From Haliclona indistincta (Eukaryota; Porifera; Demospongiae; Haplosclerida; Chalinidae), in assembly GCA_964017065.1 (NCBI GenBank), contig OZ024788.1, positions 8,341,202 through 8,405,201 of the forward strand: a stretch of 64,000 nucleotides of DNA, written 5' to 3'. This document shows positions 55,362 to 64,000 of this stretch, one piece after another. Under the pieces are notes generated by a model. It made no database searches, had not been told where the DNA came from, and saw only the letters and a list, made by a program, of their open reading frames with translations. Positions within the stretch are counted from its first letter, which is position 1, and the number at the start of each line of letters is the position of its first letter. A program made the translations under genes and the position numbers.

Positions 55362-56863
55362 TTGCTTTATCTCATTGGAGATCCTGTTGATCCAACAGCA
55401 GTTTGGACAACACTGGCAGAGCAATTCCAGAAGAAATCTTGGGTCAATAGACTGAACCTGAGACGCCGTCTACACTCGCTAAGGCTGAAGGACGGAGAAT
55501 CGGTGCAGAGACACGTCAAAGTTATGTTGGAGACGTTTAACGAACTTGCCGTCGTTGGTGATACTGTCACGAATGAAGATAAAGTGGTATATCTTCTAGC
55601 TAGTCTGCCAGAATCTTTCTCTACACTAGTCACCGCACTGGAGTCAAATGCTACTGTACCTGACATGGAAACTGTCATCGAGCGACTGACTCACGAAGAG
55701 CGAAAACGCCTGCCAAGTGCAGAAAACGGTGATGGAGCAGCGCTAACTGCAAGAGGCAAGGGAAGATTTCCAAGCAGAGGCCCCAAGTGTTTCACCTGTC
55801 AGAAGTTTGGACATATTCAAAGGAACTGTCCCGAGCGAACTCAACCAAGCAAGTCAAAGTCGCATGACTCGCACAAGTCCAAGAAAAGTACACGTAATCA
55901 AGTGCACCAGACTCGAGCTGAGAACAGTGACTCGGATCTTAGTGATGTTGGACTTATCACCTGCACAGCACTAACAGCACTAGGTTCTAATGAATCAAAT
56001 GAGTGGATCATTGACTCAGGTGCTACCTGTCACATATGCAACGACAAAAGTCTCTTCACAGACATTCACAGGTTGAAGAAACCACAAGATATCACTCTAG
56101 GTGATGGACATACGTTGAATGCTGGAGAAGTTGGTGATGTGACGCTGAAACTTGTACTCGAAAATGGGAAAACCCGACGTTGCCAGCTACATGACGTTTT
56201 GTACGTACCGAAACTGTCATACAACTTGCTAAGTGTGGCAAAAGTGACTGAAGCTGGAAAGAAGGTCAAGTTTTACTCCGACAGTTGTCACATACTGGAT
56301 CGCAGTAACAAAACAATTGCCTTTGGAACTCGGAGAGGAAAACTCTACTACTTGAAATGTGAGAAAGTGAAAGACAACCAAGTCTATGTGAGTGATGCTC
56401 GTTTGTCTGAGTCGAAAGAGTTTGTGTGGCATAGACGACTTGGTCATCTAAATGAAAGAAGTCTCAACACTATGGCAAGTAAACACCTAGTGTACGATTT
56501 TGACTACCACACATCTAAACCAATGCCATTCTGCAAGTCTTGTGTAGAAGGTAAACTCCATCGAACACCTTTCAAGAAAGGCAGAAGACGAGCTGAGAAA
56601 CCACTTGGATTAATACACAGCGACGTATGTGGACCAATTGGTACTCAGTCGCTCAGCGGAAAGAAATACTTCGTCACATTCACAGATGACATGACACACT
56701 ACTCATGGGTTTATTTCCTCAAGTCAAAGAGTGAAGTCTACAGCAAATTTCTGGAATGGAAGGCATCTGTGGAAAGAATCTCAGATCATCAAGTAAAGAT
56801 ACTCAGAACCGACAATGGAGGTGAGTATACATCGAGAGAGTTCAGTGATCATCTCAAAGCTAA
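55362..56863 (+). CDS. Copia gag-pol, second copy
   Basis: Identical to 53170-54671 in all domains. This copy is contiguous with the full DNA transposon at 56864, so it is the original arrangement and the upstream unit is the added one, or vice versa. Only this unit is linked to the rest of pol. Confidence 0.88.
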
Positions 56864-57168
56864 GGCCACGCCAAGTGGTAATACGGTTTCTGGTCAACCG
56901 CCCGCATGTACTTTACGCATTCTCGAAGTTTTACCATTATTGTTATTGCGCATGCGCGGTCAATTCTCCGCCCCTTTCCCGCGTATATTCAATTTGAATC
57001 TACATCACGTGAGCGCCCACACTATACACGCGTGGTTGCAGCTGTTATTCTTGGCAGTTTTCATAAACCTCTGACCTAGAAACCTTCTATCTGCGGTGAG
57101 TGTTAAACAAGTGTGATGATTAGCTAGCTATAAATGCGTGTCTCATTTGTACATGCAGACAATCCAGA

Positions 57169-59739
57169 ATGGTTTTTGTGAATTGCAGTGTTTACAACCG
57201 CTGCTTGAGTAAGACAATTTTCCCATGGACCATCATGTCCTTGGGAGTACCTGGAATAACTGTAGAGCAATTCTATAGTGAAAAGATATTCAATTCTCTT
57301 CAAGAGCAACCAGCCAAGTTAGAATCTGCTTTTCTGGGAAAATCCAAGGATTCCCTAGACAGAGTTGATCTATGTTTAGAACTAGATGCAATTATTCCTA
57401 CCTTTGGCCCATTTCTGCGCTTCTATACATCTGATTGTCATTTGCAGCCGTTGCCACCAGTAGTAAATGCTTTCTCAGTGATGATGTCAAGTCAGAGACA
57501 GCAACAACAACCCAGGCTTCCTAGTTATGTACCTGTACGCACACGAAAAGATGAACTGTACAACGATGTTTTACAAATGCTAAATGAAGAAAATCTGTTG
57601 TTTATAGATGTCATTGCAGGCAAGAATTTTGTTAAAACATTGGTCGAATGTTTGTGGTACTTGGACGGACATCATGAAACACTCAAAAAGCAATCATCTT
57701 CCGTTCCGGAGTACTTCTCGCGATTTGTTGGCTACAACCTTCCTGAGGTTTCTAAACACAGAAAGAGGCAAGCCTCTAATTTATCATCTGTGGTCCTCAA
57801 ATCATTGGCATCATCACTGTTTCAAAATCTTGAAGCGTCTTTCTGGTCTGATCTATCTTTTAGGCACCTTCAAAAGCACACTCACACACTTGCTCAAAGC
57901 CTAGCTAACTACTCTGAATACCTCTCTTCACAAAACAAGACAATGAAACATCATCATGCTCTACCACTGCCTGTAAGACAGCTTTCTGATGCTCTGTCGA
58001 TCAAGTATCTAAAGCCATGTGGTGACCCGGAACCTCTGGCCAAGTTCAATGATTTGATTGCTGCTATAGATGGTAAAGAAGATTTTGAACAATTGTTCTT
58101 GAATGACTTCACTCCTACCACGGCAATGTCGAGGTATCAGTTTCTTCAGTCTCTTGAAAGGAACGGAATATCTTCTCCAGTTGTACTGCTGACACATTCC
58201 TCAGGAAACAATGCAGGAAATTTACATTTTATTTGGAAAGTTCCTGTGAGAATGACAGTCGAGGAGTGCTTTCAAAACAGCTTAGCAGTTATTGAACGAG
58301 TCAAAGCACTCATGCCCCAATTCCATACTAGAGCTATGAGGAAGGCTATGTACGAGAAATTTGGTAGGGTCTCTTCTGGTGTTAAGCCAAAAGTTCTTCG
58401 AGTTTTTTACCGAGATCTGACAGGTGATTGCTCTGCTTCACACGACTTGCCCGAGTCCATTGTCGACGAACGTGTGCGTGAGATACTTACTATGGAACTT
58501 GAAGACCCAAGAACATTGGTCGATTTACGAGAAGTAAAACACCCAGAATTAAGATCCAAATTTGATGTTTTTTGGGAAGAAGCGCACAAGTACATAAATG
58601 AAGACCTTGGTGCTGCTGTTGATGATAGGAGACATGGAGAAGTAACGCATTTAGCAAAAGCCATCTCAATTCGTGACCTTCGAGAGCAAGTAAGTGCACG
58701 GTGTCCACCAGATACAGCAGTACCAAGTGAGGAGTGGCTGAGATTGCAGTTCTGGCCAAAAACCCCAAAAGCTTGTGTCTCTTTACACTATACCGGACGA
58801 CTAAATGTACGTTTTATGGTACAAAAGAGACAATTTCGCAAGGCACATGAGGATGAGCACTACGCTGCTGCTATTTTTCGTTACATGCGTGAATATGCGA
58901 TAAAGATGAAAGAATTCTGCACGCTTGTATGCATTGACGACAAGCATAAGCTAAAGGTTGGTGAACCTGGTTGCCCAGTAGCTGCTGCTGAGAGAGGAAA
59001 ACGAGTTCTTGTGCGAGCTGGTACTACTTTTGAAGTAGGTGACCATGACTTCACCAAGTTTAGCATTACTCCTTCTGTAATACTGGCTGTTGACATTCCA
59101 GACAACATCCAGGAATCGTGGTATAGAGGTCAGGTATTCGTTGGGTATAAAGATGCTGCTTTTGAGCCTTCTTCTCCCATGAGGCATGCTGCAGAACTTT
59201 CATCTGTACTAAACTCTGATAGCGTCAGCTTTCAAAAGCCTGTTCTCTTTGTATACAGTGATGGAGGTCCTGATCATAGACTAACCTATGTGTCGGTGCA
59301 AGTATCCTTGATTGCTCTTTTTTTACAGCTAGATCTGGACTTTCTTTGCGCAGGAAGAACAGCACCTGCACACTCTTGGAAGAATCCAGTAGAGCGTGTG
59401 ATGTCGACACTCAACTTAGGACTTCAGTGCGTAGGTCTTATGAGGGAGACGGGCAGCTCAGACTTCGAGGCAGAGGCAGCCAAGTGTAACAGCTTAGCAG
59501 CTCTACGTGGTGCTACTCAACGTATGCCAAATTTTAGAGCTGAGGCACTGGACAGCATTGCTCATGTTAAGTCACTTCTTGTTATGCTACTACAAAGACT
59601 GGAACTCAAAGAGAAGAAGTTTTCACCATTTTTTCCTGCCACAGAAGACCAGATCGACTTGATGTGGCAAGAGCTTTTGAAGATAGATTCTACCTTGAAG
59701 AAGGATGAATCGCTAACAAAAAAAAGAGCTTGCTTCTAA
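57169..59739 (+). CDS. Putative DDE transposase, main part (856 aa)
   Basis: The first ATG is at 57169, with another at 57235 (MSLGVPGITVEQF). A noncoding exon ending at TGCG|GTGAGTG (57096) and an acceptor AATCCAG (57167) are plausible. The C-terminal half holds a likely catalytic triad: LVCIDDKHKLKVGEPG, VYSDGGPDHRLTYVSVQ and NPVERVMSTLN. I recall similar proteins in cnidarians and sponges without a family name. The frame ends in a run of eight A near 59718, after which the neighbouring frame carries the rest. Confidence 0.75.
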   Translation: MVFVNCSVYNRCLSKTIFPWTIMSLGVPGITVEQFYSEKIFNSLQEQPAKLESAFLGKSKDSLDRVDLCLELDAIIPTFGPFLRFYTSDCHLQPLPPVVNAFSVMMSSQRQQQQPRLPSYVPVRTRKDELYNDVLQMLNEENLLFIDVIAGKNFVKTLVECLWYLDGHHETLKKQSSSVPEYFSRFVGYNLPEVSKHRKRQASNLSSVVLKSLASSLFQNLEASFWSDLSFRHLQKHTHTLAQSLANYSEYLSSQNKTMKHHHALPLPVRQLSDALSIKYLKPCGDPEPLAKFNDLIAAIDGKEDFEQLFLNDFTPTTAMSRYQFLQSLERNGISSPVVLLTHSSGNNAGNLHFIWKVPVRMTVEECFQNSLAVIERVKALMPQFHTRAMRKAMYEKFGRVSSGVKPKVLRVFYRDLTGDCSASHDLPESIVDERVREILTMELEDPRTLVDLREVKHPELRSKFDVFWEEAHKYINEDLGAAVDDRRHGEVTHLAKAISIRDLREQVSARCPPDTAVPSEEWLRLQFWPKTPKACVSLHYTGRLNVRFMVQKRQFRKAHEDEHYAAAIFRYMREYAIKMKEFCTLVCIDDKHKLKVGEPGCPVAAAERGKRVLVRAGTTFEVGDHDFTKFSITPSVILAVDIPDNIQESWYRGQVFVGYKDAAFEPSSPMRHAAELSSVLNSDSVSFQKPVLFVYSDGGPDHRLTYVSVQVSLIALFLQLDLDFLCAGRTAPAHSWKNPVERVMSTLNLGLQCVGLMRETGSSDFEAEAAKCNSLAALRGATQRMPNFRAEALDSIAHVKSLLVMLLQRLELKEKKFSPFFPATEDQIDLMWQELLKIDSTLKKDESLTKKRACF

Positions 59740-59752
59740 GGAGGATCTAAAG

Positions 59753-60367
59753 GTGTTTATAGAGCATTGCTGCACTGTCCGGCACTATACCTTCCAGATA
59801 AAAAAGTGTGGCTCTCTCACTTGCAGTATCTGTAAGCCAGTTCGGCTGCCTCAAGAAGTATTTGACTCGATGCACATTCTTCCTGACCCAGTTCCTGGTG
59901 AAGATGGTCATTTTAAATCTTTTGAAGATCTACTTGGTACTAAAACGGATGAACAGCATCGACCATCTATTCAGAGGAAGCCAAGAAGGAAGAAAACACT
60001 TCCTTTTTCTGCCAGTGTGCAGCATGTAAAGAATGTGGATCTCATGTTACAATGTGACGAATGTGGTATGTGGAGGCTTCTATACTCGAAGCTAAAGCTA
60101 ACAAAAAGAGAGAGATCTGATCTGCAAGTGGCACTTGAAGATGTGTCGTTTAGTTGTGGAGCCTCACTTCAAGACCTACAACTCCCAGGGCGTCTTGACA
60201 ACGTTTACGCAAGGGAGTTGTCTTGTGGCGAACCCATCGAGAAGTTGTACTATTCTGCTAAGTACTCTCCTATTTGTGTCTATTGCGCTTGTGATATGGA
60301 GTCTGTTCCTAAGGACAAGTATCCTCAATGCAGTGCTTGTTCTAGCATGCCAGCTATTCCTAAATGA
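59753..60367 (+). CDS. Putative transposase, Cys-rich C-terminal part (frameshifted)
   Basis: Continuation of the preceding ORF in another frame. It has paired cysteines (CSICKP; QCDECGMWRLLYSKLKL; CVYCACDM; CSACSS), probably zinc-binding. The break is a one-base difference in an A8 run, so it may be a homopolymer error, a disabling mutation or programmed slippage. Confidence 0.65.
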   Translation: MFIEHCCTVRHYTFQIKKCGSLTCSICKPVRLPQEVFDSMHILPDPVPGEDGHFKSFEDLLGTKTDEQHRPSIQRKPRRKKTLPFSASVQHVKNVDLMLQCDECGMWRLLYSKLKLTKRERSDLQVALEDVSFSCGASLQDLQLPGRLDNVYARELSCGEPIEKLYYSAKYSPICVYCACDMESVPKDKYPQCSACSSMPAIPK

Positions 60368-60519
60368 CTTTTGTGTGTAAACTAGTAGTTTATATTATAC
60401 ATTTTTGTGGTTTGTGTTAAACATGATGAATAATGACATAATGAGTAGATCCGCCCGCCCGCTTGCTGAGTAGGGAAACGTCTAAACCAGAAACCGTAAT
60501 ACCACTTGGCGTGGCCTAA

Positions 60520-60755
60520 TGGTATCAAACATGAGCTGACTGTAGCCAAGAACCCAGAACAAAATGGTGTTGCCGAACGGCTTAACAGGACCCTGGTTGA
60601 AAGCATTCGCTCAATGCTGTCTGATGCACAACTACCTGAGAAATTTTGGGCTGAAGCCATGTTGACTGCTGTATTTCTCAAGAATCGAAGTTCTACTTCA
60701 ACTGTTGCTGGAATGACACCGTATGAAGCTTGGAATGGATGTAAGCCAAGTTTAA
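60520..60755 (+). CDS. Copia integrase C-part
   Basis: HELTVAKNPEQNGVAERLNR.. supplies the third catalytic residue, then FWAEAMLTAVFLKNR and MTPYEAWNGCKPS. It is cut at 60756 by a MITE. Confidence 0.85.
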
Positions 60756-61408
60756 CTCATTGGACGCGTTAATTTATTCATGGCTCCGCCCCCATCACGC
60801 GATGGCTGATTTGAATTTTGATCGTTACCTTGGTAGTGCATCTTGTGCGCTTGTAGTGACTTCCGCGCTCGTCCAGCAGGTATGAAAGCATTACAGATCG
60901 TCTTTTTACTTACAGAGGAACACTATGATGTCTTTCGATAGTTTCTACGACCTGTCAAAGCTACTCGTCACATCGTGAAAACGGGCGACTATTATCAAGC
61001 ACAACTTTACCTTGGCGATCAACGCATACTGTAGCAAGGACTTGTTGAGCTGTGTATGTCTGATCCCTGGTCTCCACTGATGCTCTAGTGCATGTTTCGT
61101 GACACTCAACCGCTGTCTTCAATCTACTTGAATGGTGTTTACAACCATAACTCGGTAGCCATTTTTCGAAAGTGATTTCCTGTCTAACAGCAGCAGAGTT
61201 CCATCTGGAGCTAGCCATCCTATAGTACCACCAGACGATTGTTGTAGCAGCTGTGTTATAACAGCTGTGTTGCAGCAGCAGTGATAAACAAGTTAGTACA
61301 AATCCATGCAAAACATAGCTCGGGCCACGGAAGTGGCCTACCGCCTGTGTAACGCAAGATAATAATTTCAACATTGGGCCACGGGCATGGCCTATCGCGC
61401 CCAATGAG
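60756..61408. mobile_element. TTAA MITE (653 bp) inside copia pol
   Basis: CTCATTGGACGCG mirrors CGCGCCCAATGAG. TTAA is duplicated at 60752-60755 and 61409-61412. Removal restores the copia frame (GCKPS.. to KELRVFGCSAYAH). It encodes nothing recognisable. Confidence 0.92.
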
Positions 61409-61412
61409 TTAA

Positions 61413-61630
61413 AAGAGCTACGAGTGTTCGGATGTTCAGCATATGCTCACATTCCGAAGGATGAGCGAAAGAAACTCAATCCTAAAGCAAAGCAGTGCAT
61501 CTTTCTTGGCTATGGAGAAGCTACCAAGGGATACAGGCTCTATGATCCTGACAAACGTCGAGTGTTCTATAGCAGAGATGTTGTGTTCAATGAAAACAGC
61601 CTGGAGCTAAGAGGGAACAAAGTTCAATGA
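61413..61630 (+). CDS. Copia pol segment after integrase
   Basis: ELRVFGCSAYAHIPKDERKK..CIFLGYGEATKGYRLYDP is the conserved linker of copia integrase. It ends in a frameshift at about 61625. Confidence 0.8.
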
Positions 61631-62853
61631 ACACCAGTCAACCACTTATTGATCTTGATCTTGACATGGAGAGACCAGAGTCTGAAGATGATACACATTG
61701 TGAGACTGATAAAGAGGAGGAACCAGCAGAGAATGAACAGGAGATGAACACAGAACCTGCTGAAGATTCTCCACCAGTTCTGCGATGTTCACAACGTGTC
61801 ACCAATCGTCCCGACTTTTATGGAACATGGGTAAACACTGTCAAGCAAGAAGACAGTGATCCTACTACTGTTCAGGAAGCCATGTCTAGTCCAGATCAGA
61901 AACTGTGGAAGGAGGCTATGAAAAAGGAGATGGAGTCCATTGAAACAAATGAAGTGTGGAAACTGGTAAAACTACCAAAAGGAAAGAAAGCCATTGGTTG
62001 CAAATGGGTCTTCAAGCGAAAGACTGGTCCTGATGGGTCTGTGACAAGACATAAAGCACGTCTAGTTGCCAAGAGTTGCTCACAGCAATATGGAACAGAT
62101 TATGATGAGACGTTCAGCCCAGTGGCAAGGTTTGAGTCTTTACGCACACTACTCGCATTAGCTGCTCAAGATGATCTCAGTGTACACCAAATGGATGTAA
62201 CAACTGCATTCCTTAACGGAGAGCTAGAGGAAGAAGTGTATATGGCTCAACCGGAAGAGTTTGCAGTACCAGGAAAAGAACATCTCGTGTGTCAACTAAA
62301 ACACAGTCTGTATGGACTCAAGCAGGCTCCACGATGCTGGAATTCTGTACTTGACAAGGTACTAAAAGAAATAGGATTCATCCAATCTGCAAGCGATCCA
62401 TGCATCTACATTGCAAGAGATGGGGAACCATTTCTCATTGGTGTTTATGTTGATGACATGCTACTAGCAGGAAAGAGTGAGAAATGCATCGATGAAATCA
62501 AGTCAACCTTGTCAAAGAGATTTGATATGAAAGATCTCGGAGAGCTCAATCATTTCCTTGGAGTCCAAGTAGAGCAAAACCACAAAAATGGTACAATCTG
62601 GGTTGGACAACCATTGTACACAGAAGAAGTATTGAAGAGATTTGGGATGGAGAACTGTAAACAAGTCGCTACACCTGTTGAAGCAGGAGTGAAACTGCAG
62701 AAAGGAACTGAAGACAGTGAACGTGTCGACAAGTCACACTACCAATCGGTTGTAGGCAGTCTACTTTACCTCTCGACAAGAACACGACCTGACATAGCTT
62801 TTGCTGTAGGTCTGGCTGCTCGTTTTGCTCTGATCCGACAAGTCAACATTTAA
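61627..62853 (+). CDS. Copia reverse transcriptase (RVT_2)
   Basis: WKLVKLPKGKKAIGCKWVFK, HQMDVTTAFLNGELEEEVYM, KHSLYGLKQAPRCWN and the catalytic YVDDMLLAG box. It ends early in a frameshift near 62830, just after RPDIAFAVGLAARF. Confidence 0.9.
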   Translation: MNTSQPLIDLDLDMERPESEDDTHCETDKEEEPAENEQEMNTEPAEDSPPVLRCSQRVTNRPDFYGTWVNTVKQEDSDPTTVQEAMSSPDQKLWKEAMKKEMESIETNEVWKLVKLPKGKKAIGCKWVFKRKTGPDGSVTRHKARLVAKSCSQQYGTDYDETFSPVARFESLRTLLALAAQDDLSVHQMDVTTAFLNGELEEEVYMAQPEEFAVPGKEHLVCQLKHSLYGLKQAPRCWNSVLDKVLKEIGFIQSASDPCIYIARDGEPFLIGVYVDDMLLAGKSEKCIDEIKSTLSKRFDMKDLGELNHFLGVQVEQNHKNGTIWVGQPLYTEEVLKRFGMENCKQVATPVEAGVKLQKGTEDSERVDKSHYQSVVGSLLYLSTRTRPDIAFAVGLAARFALIRQVNI

Positions 62854-63412
62854 CTGCTGTCAAACGAATTCTCAGGTATCTGCAAGGAACTACACATCAT
62901 GGATTACTATTCAGAAGGAGTAAATCAAGTGAAATTGTCGGATACTCAGATGCAGACTGGGGTGGTGACAGAGATGACTCGAAGTCTACTAGTGGATATA
63001 TGTTCCAGATAGGAGGTACGGCTATCTCCTGGCAGAGTAAGAAACAATCATGTGTGCTCTGTCAACAGCTGAAGCTGAGTATGTAGCACTGTCCACAGCT
63101 GCCCAAGAAGCAGTATGGCTGAAACATCTAAATCACGATCTCACAGGTGCAGTTGCTCCTATCATGATCAACGAGGACAATCAGTCAGCCATTGCTATCG
63201 CGAAGAATCCTCAATTCCATGGCAGAGTCAAGCACATCAGCATTAAGTACCACTTTGTACGAGAACAAGTGAACAGCAATAACATCATGCTAAAGTACTG
63301 CCGAACAAGTGAAATGATCGCAGACATGCTGACTAAAGGATTGGGAAGAGTACAGTTTGAAAAACTGAGAAAAATGGCAGGTGTGTTACCACTGATTAAC
63401 AGTCACAAGTGA
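62854..63412 (+). pseudogene. Copia RNase H, two frame-broken pieces
   Basis: GYSDADWGGDRDDSKSTSGY lies in one frame at about 62935-63000. LSTAEAEYVALSTAAQEAVW..ADMLTKGL lies in another, 63050-63412. At least two small indels separate it from the RT frame. Confidence 0.8.
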
Positions 63413-63419
63413 GAAGGAG

Positions 63420-63740
63420 TGTTGAAGATAGACACTTTAGACTGTTGGACATAGATAGATAGGTGTTGTGTTAATTTTTGCCTGTTGTATGTGTTTGTTC
63501 CTGTCTATGTCAGCGTTTCTATTCACTATTCATGTATTCAGTTTTGTGTATAGTCAGCAACTCTTTATGTCATGTCAGCCTATTCCTTTCTTCTTGTAAT
63601 CTGCTGTGCTAGCCGTTTTTATCTATTTAAGTCTTTGTATCATGCAGTTAGTTCAGTTGTTGTTGCAGTTGTTGCTATAGTTATTGTTCCAAGTGCTAGT
63701 CAGTATACCGTAAGACGTACTCGCTCTGCGAATCTTAACA
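63420..63740 (+). repeat. 3' LTR of copia element (321 bp)
   Basis: Starts TGTTGAAGATAG and ends TCTTAACA, followed by GAAAG. Preceded by a purine-rich GTGAGAAGGAG tract that can serve as the polypurine primer. Confidence 0.95.
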
Positions 63741-63745
63741 GAAAG

Positions 63746-64000
63746 GTGACCGGCTAATTCAGGTGAACGCTTAGACAGGTTTGACTGTATCGAGTTATGC
63801 TATCCACATTAGTAATCCATCTCAGAGACTACAACATGCTCATCTTACAGCCATTCTATGCAGCGCCAAAATCTAACTACATCTGTGAATAATACCGTAA
63901 ATCGGGAAATTTTCGTGCAACAAAATTTTCGTGTGATAAATGTTTGTGAATCGACCTGCCCACGAAAATATTTTAACATCGAAAATTTATCAACGTGTAA
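63746..64000. other. Right-edge DNA: pogo-like repeat end and AT-rich repeat
   Basis: GCTTAGACAGGTTTGACTGTA matches the pogo-like terminus near 39315-39330, so the copia element landed inside such a repeat. The end of the window (ACCGTAAATCGGGAAATTTTCGTG..) resembles the small repeat at 39550-39735. No gene. Confidence 0.5.

Larger units (their letters stand above)
52807..57169. repeat. Exact 2171-bp tandem duplication (52807-54977 and 54999-57169)
   Basis: Offset 2192 bp. It covers the last 49 nt of the 5' LTR, gag, half of pol and the first 306 bp of the inserted DNA transposon. The encoded proteins are identical on both strands. The junction carries an extra TTGTACATGCAGACAATCCA (54980), also seen at 54955 and 57147. 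Confidence 0.9.
56864..60516 (+). mobile_element. DDE-type DNA transposon, superfamily not assigned (3.65 kb)
   Basis: 31-bp inverted ends GGCCACGCCAAGTGGTA.. with one mismatch, and a 3-bp target duplication TAA (56861-56863, 60517-60519). Removing the insert restores the copia reading frame across the site, which fixes the boundaries. A TAA target and GGCC terminus recall PIF/Harbinger (TWA), but the ~1060-residue product does not look like a Harbinger transposase; Academ is another candidate. Confidence 0.85.
52535..63740 (+). mobile_element. Ty1/copia LTR retrotransposon with nested insertions
   Basis: Paired 321-bp LTRs, GAAAG target duplication, a primer site GGTTATGGGCCCAGAGC next to the 5' LTR, and the copia order gag, zinc knuckle, protease, integrase, reverse transcriptase, RNase H. 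The body is interrupted by a DDE transposon (56864-60516, plus its duplicated 5' piece at 54672-54977), a TTAA MITE (60756-61408) and a 2.17-kb tandem duplication. Frames break near 53150, 61625, 62830 and 63045, so this copy looks inactive. Near-identical LTRs mean it arrived recently. Confidence 0.92.

Noticed and set aside
57169..57237. Reading the tandem duplication as two independent retrotransposon insertions
   Set aside because: The second unit has no full LTR, the breakpoints fall inside the LTR and inside the DNA transposon, and the offset is constant, so it is one duplication.
1..64000. tRNA, rRNA, CRISPR arrays or bacterial operons
   Set aside because: B-box-like words (near 28552 and 33693) lack a cloverleaf, no rRNA segments were recognised, the tandem repeats are not spacer-repeat arrays, and spliced genes exclude a bacterial reading.

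Overview
The window reads as animal (metazoan) nuclear DNA, most likely from a demosponge, possibly Amphimedon-like. Genes are split by short introns with GT..AG borders. The coding content is NOD-like receptors (NLRs) with Death-fold, coiled-coil, NACHT and leucine-rich parts, surrounded by dozens of small inverted-repeat transposons. The sponge assignment rests on the NLR layout and on a roughly 227-residue exon ending in IAPNEG that I recall from sponge immune-type proteins. It is inference, not a database result.

Layout: all recognisable host genes lie on the minus strand, at 1-50 kb. Gene A (1011-2294, cut by the left edge) has a first exon ending in a 2A translational-recoding peptide (GDVETNPGP), followed by a Death-like exon. 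Gene B (11013-3367) is a complete five-exon NLR: 2A leader, Death domain, linker, coiled coil, NACHT, LRR. Its exons sum to 3786 nt, or 1261 aa. Gene C (26499-11907) is an eleven-exon NLR of about 1622 aa. It has two Death-like domains, the IAPNEG domain, coiled coils and several tiny linker exons before NACHT-LRR. Gene D (43811-28146) has a 2A exon, a Death exon and repeated small linker exons, but no NACHT of its own. It may be the 5' half of gene C, because every exon junction is phase 1 and the joined frame stays open. Gene E (50118-47433) is a third NACHT-LRR exon, broken by a frameshift in an AT-rich repeat. No 5' exons were found for it before a retrotransposon insertion.

The introns and gaps hold many transposons, often nested. 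They include hAT-type MITEs with 8-bp target duplications, TTAA-flanked elements, two copies of a 1.2-kb foldback element, and a set of concentric elements at 34.7-37.5 kb. From 52535 to 63740 lies a young Ty1/copia retrotransposon: 321-bp LTRs with one difference seen, and a GAAAG target duplication. Its body carries a 3.65-kb DDE-type DNA transposon, a 653-bp TTAA MITE and an exact 2.17-kb tandem duplication.

How it fits together: the NLRs are predicted intracellular sensors. The 2A leader should yield two pools of receptor from one mRNA, one fused to the hydrophobic leader and one released from it. The uniform phase-1 exons allow domains and linkers to be duplicated or swapped without breaking the frame, and transposon ends sit next to several of the duplicated exons.
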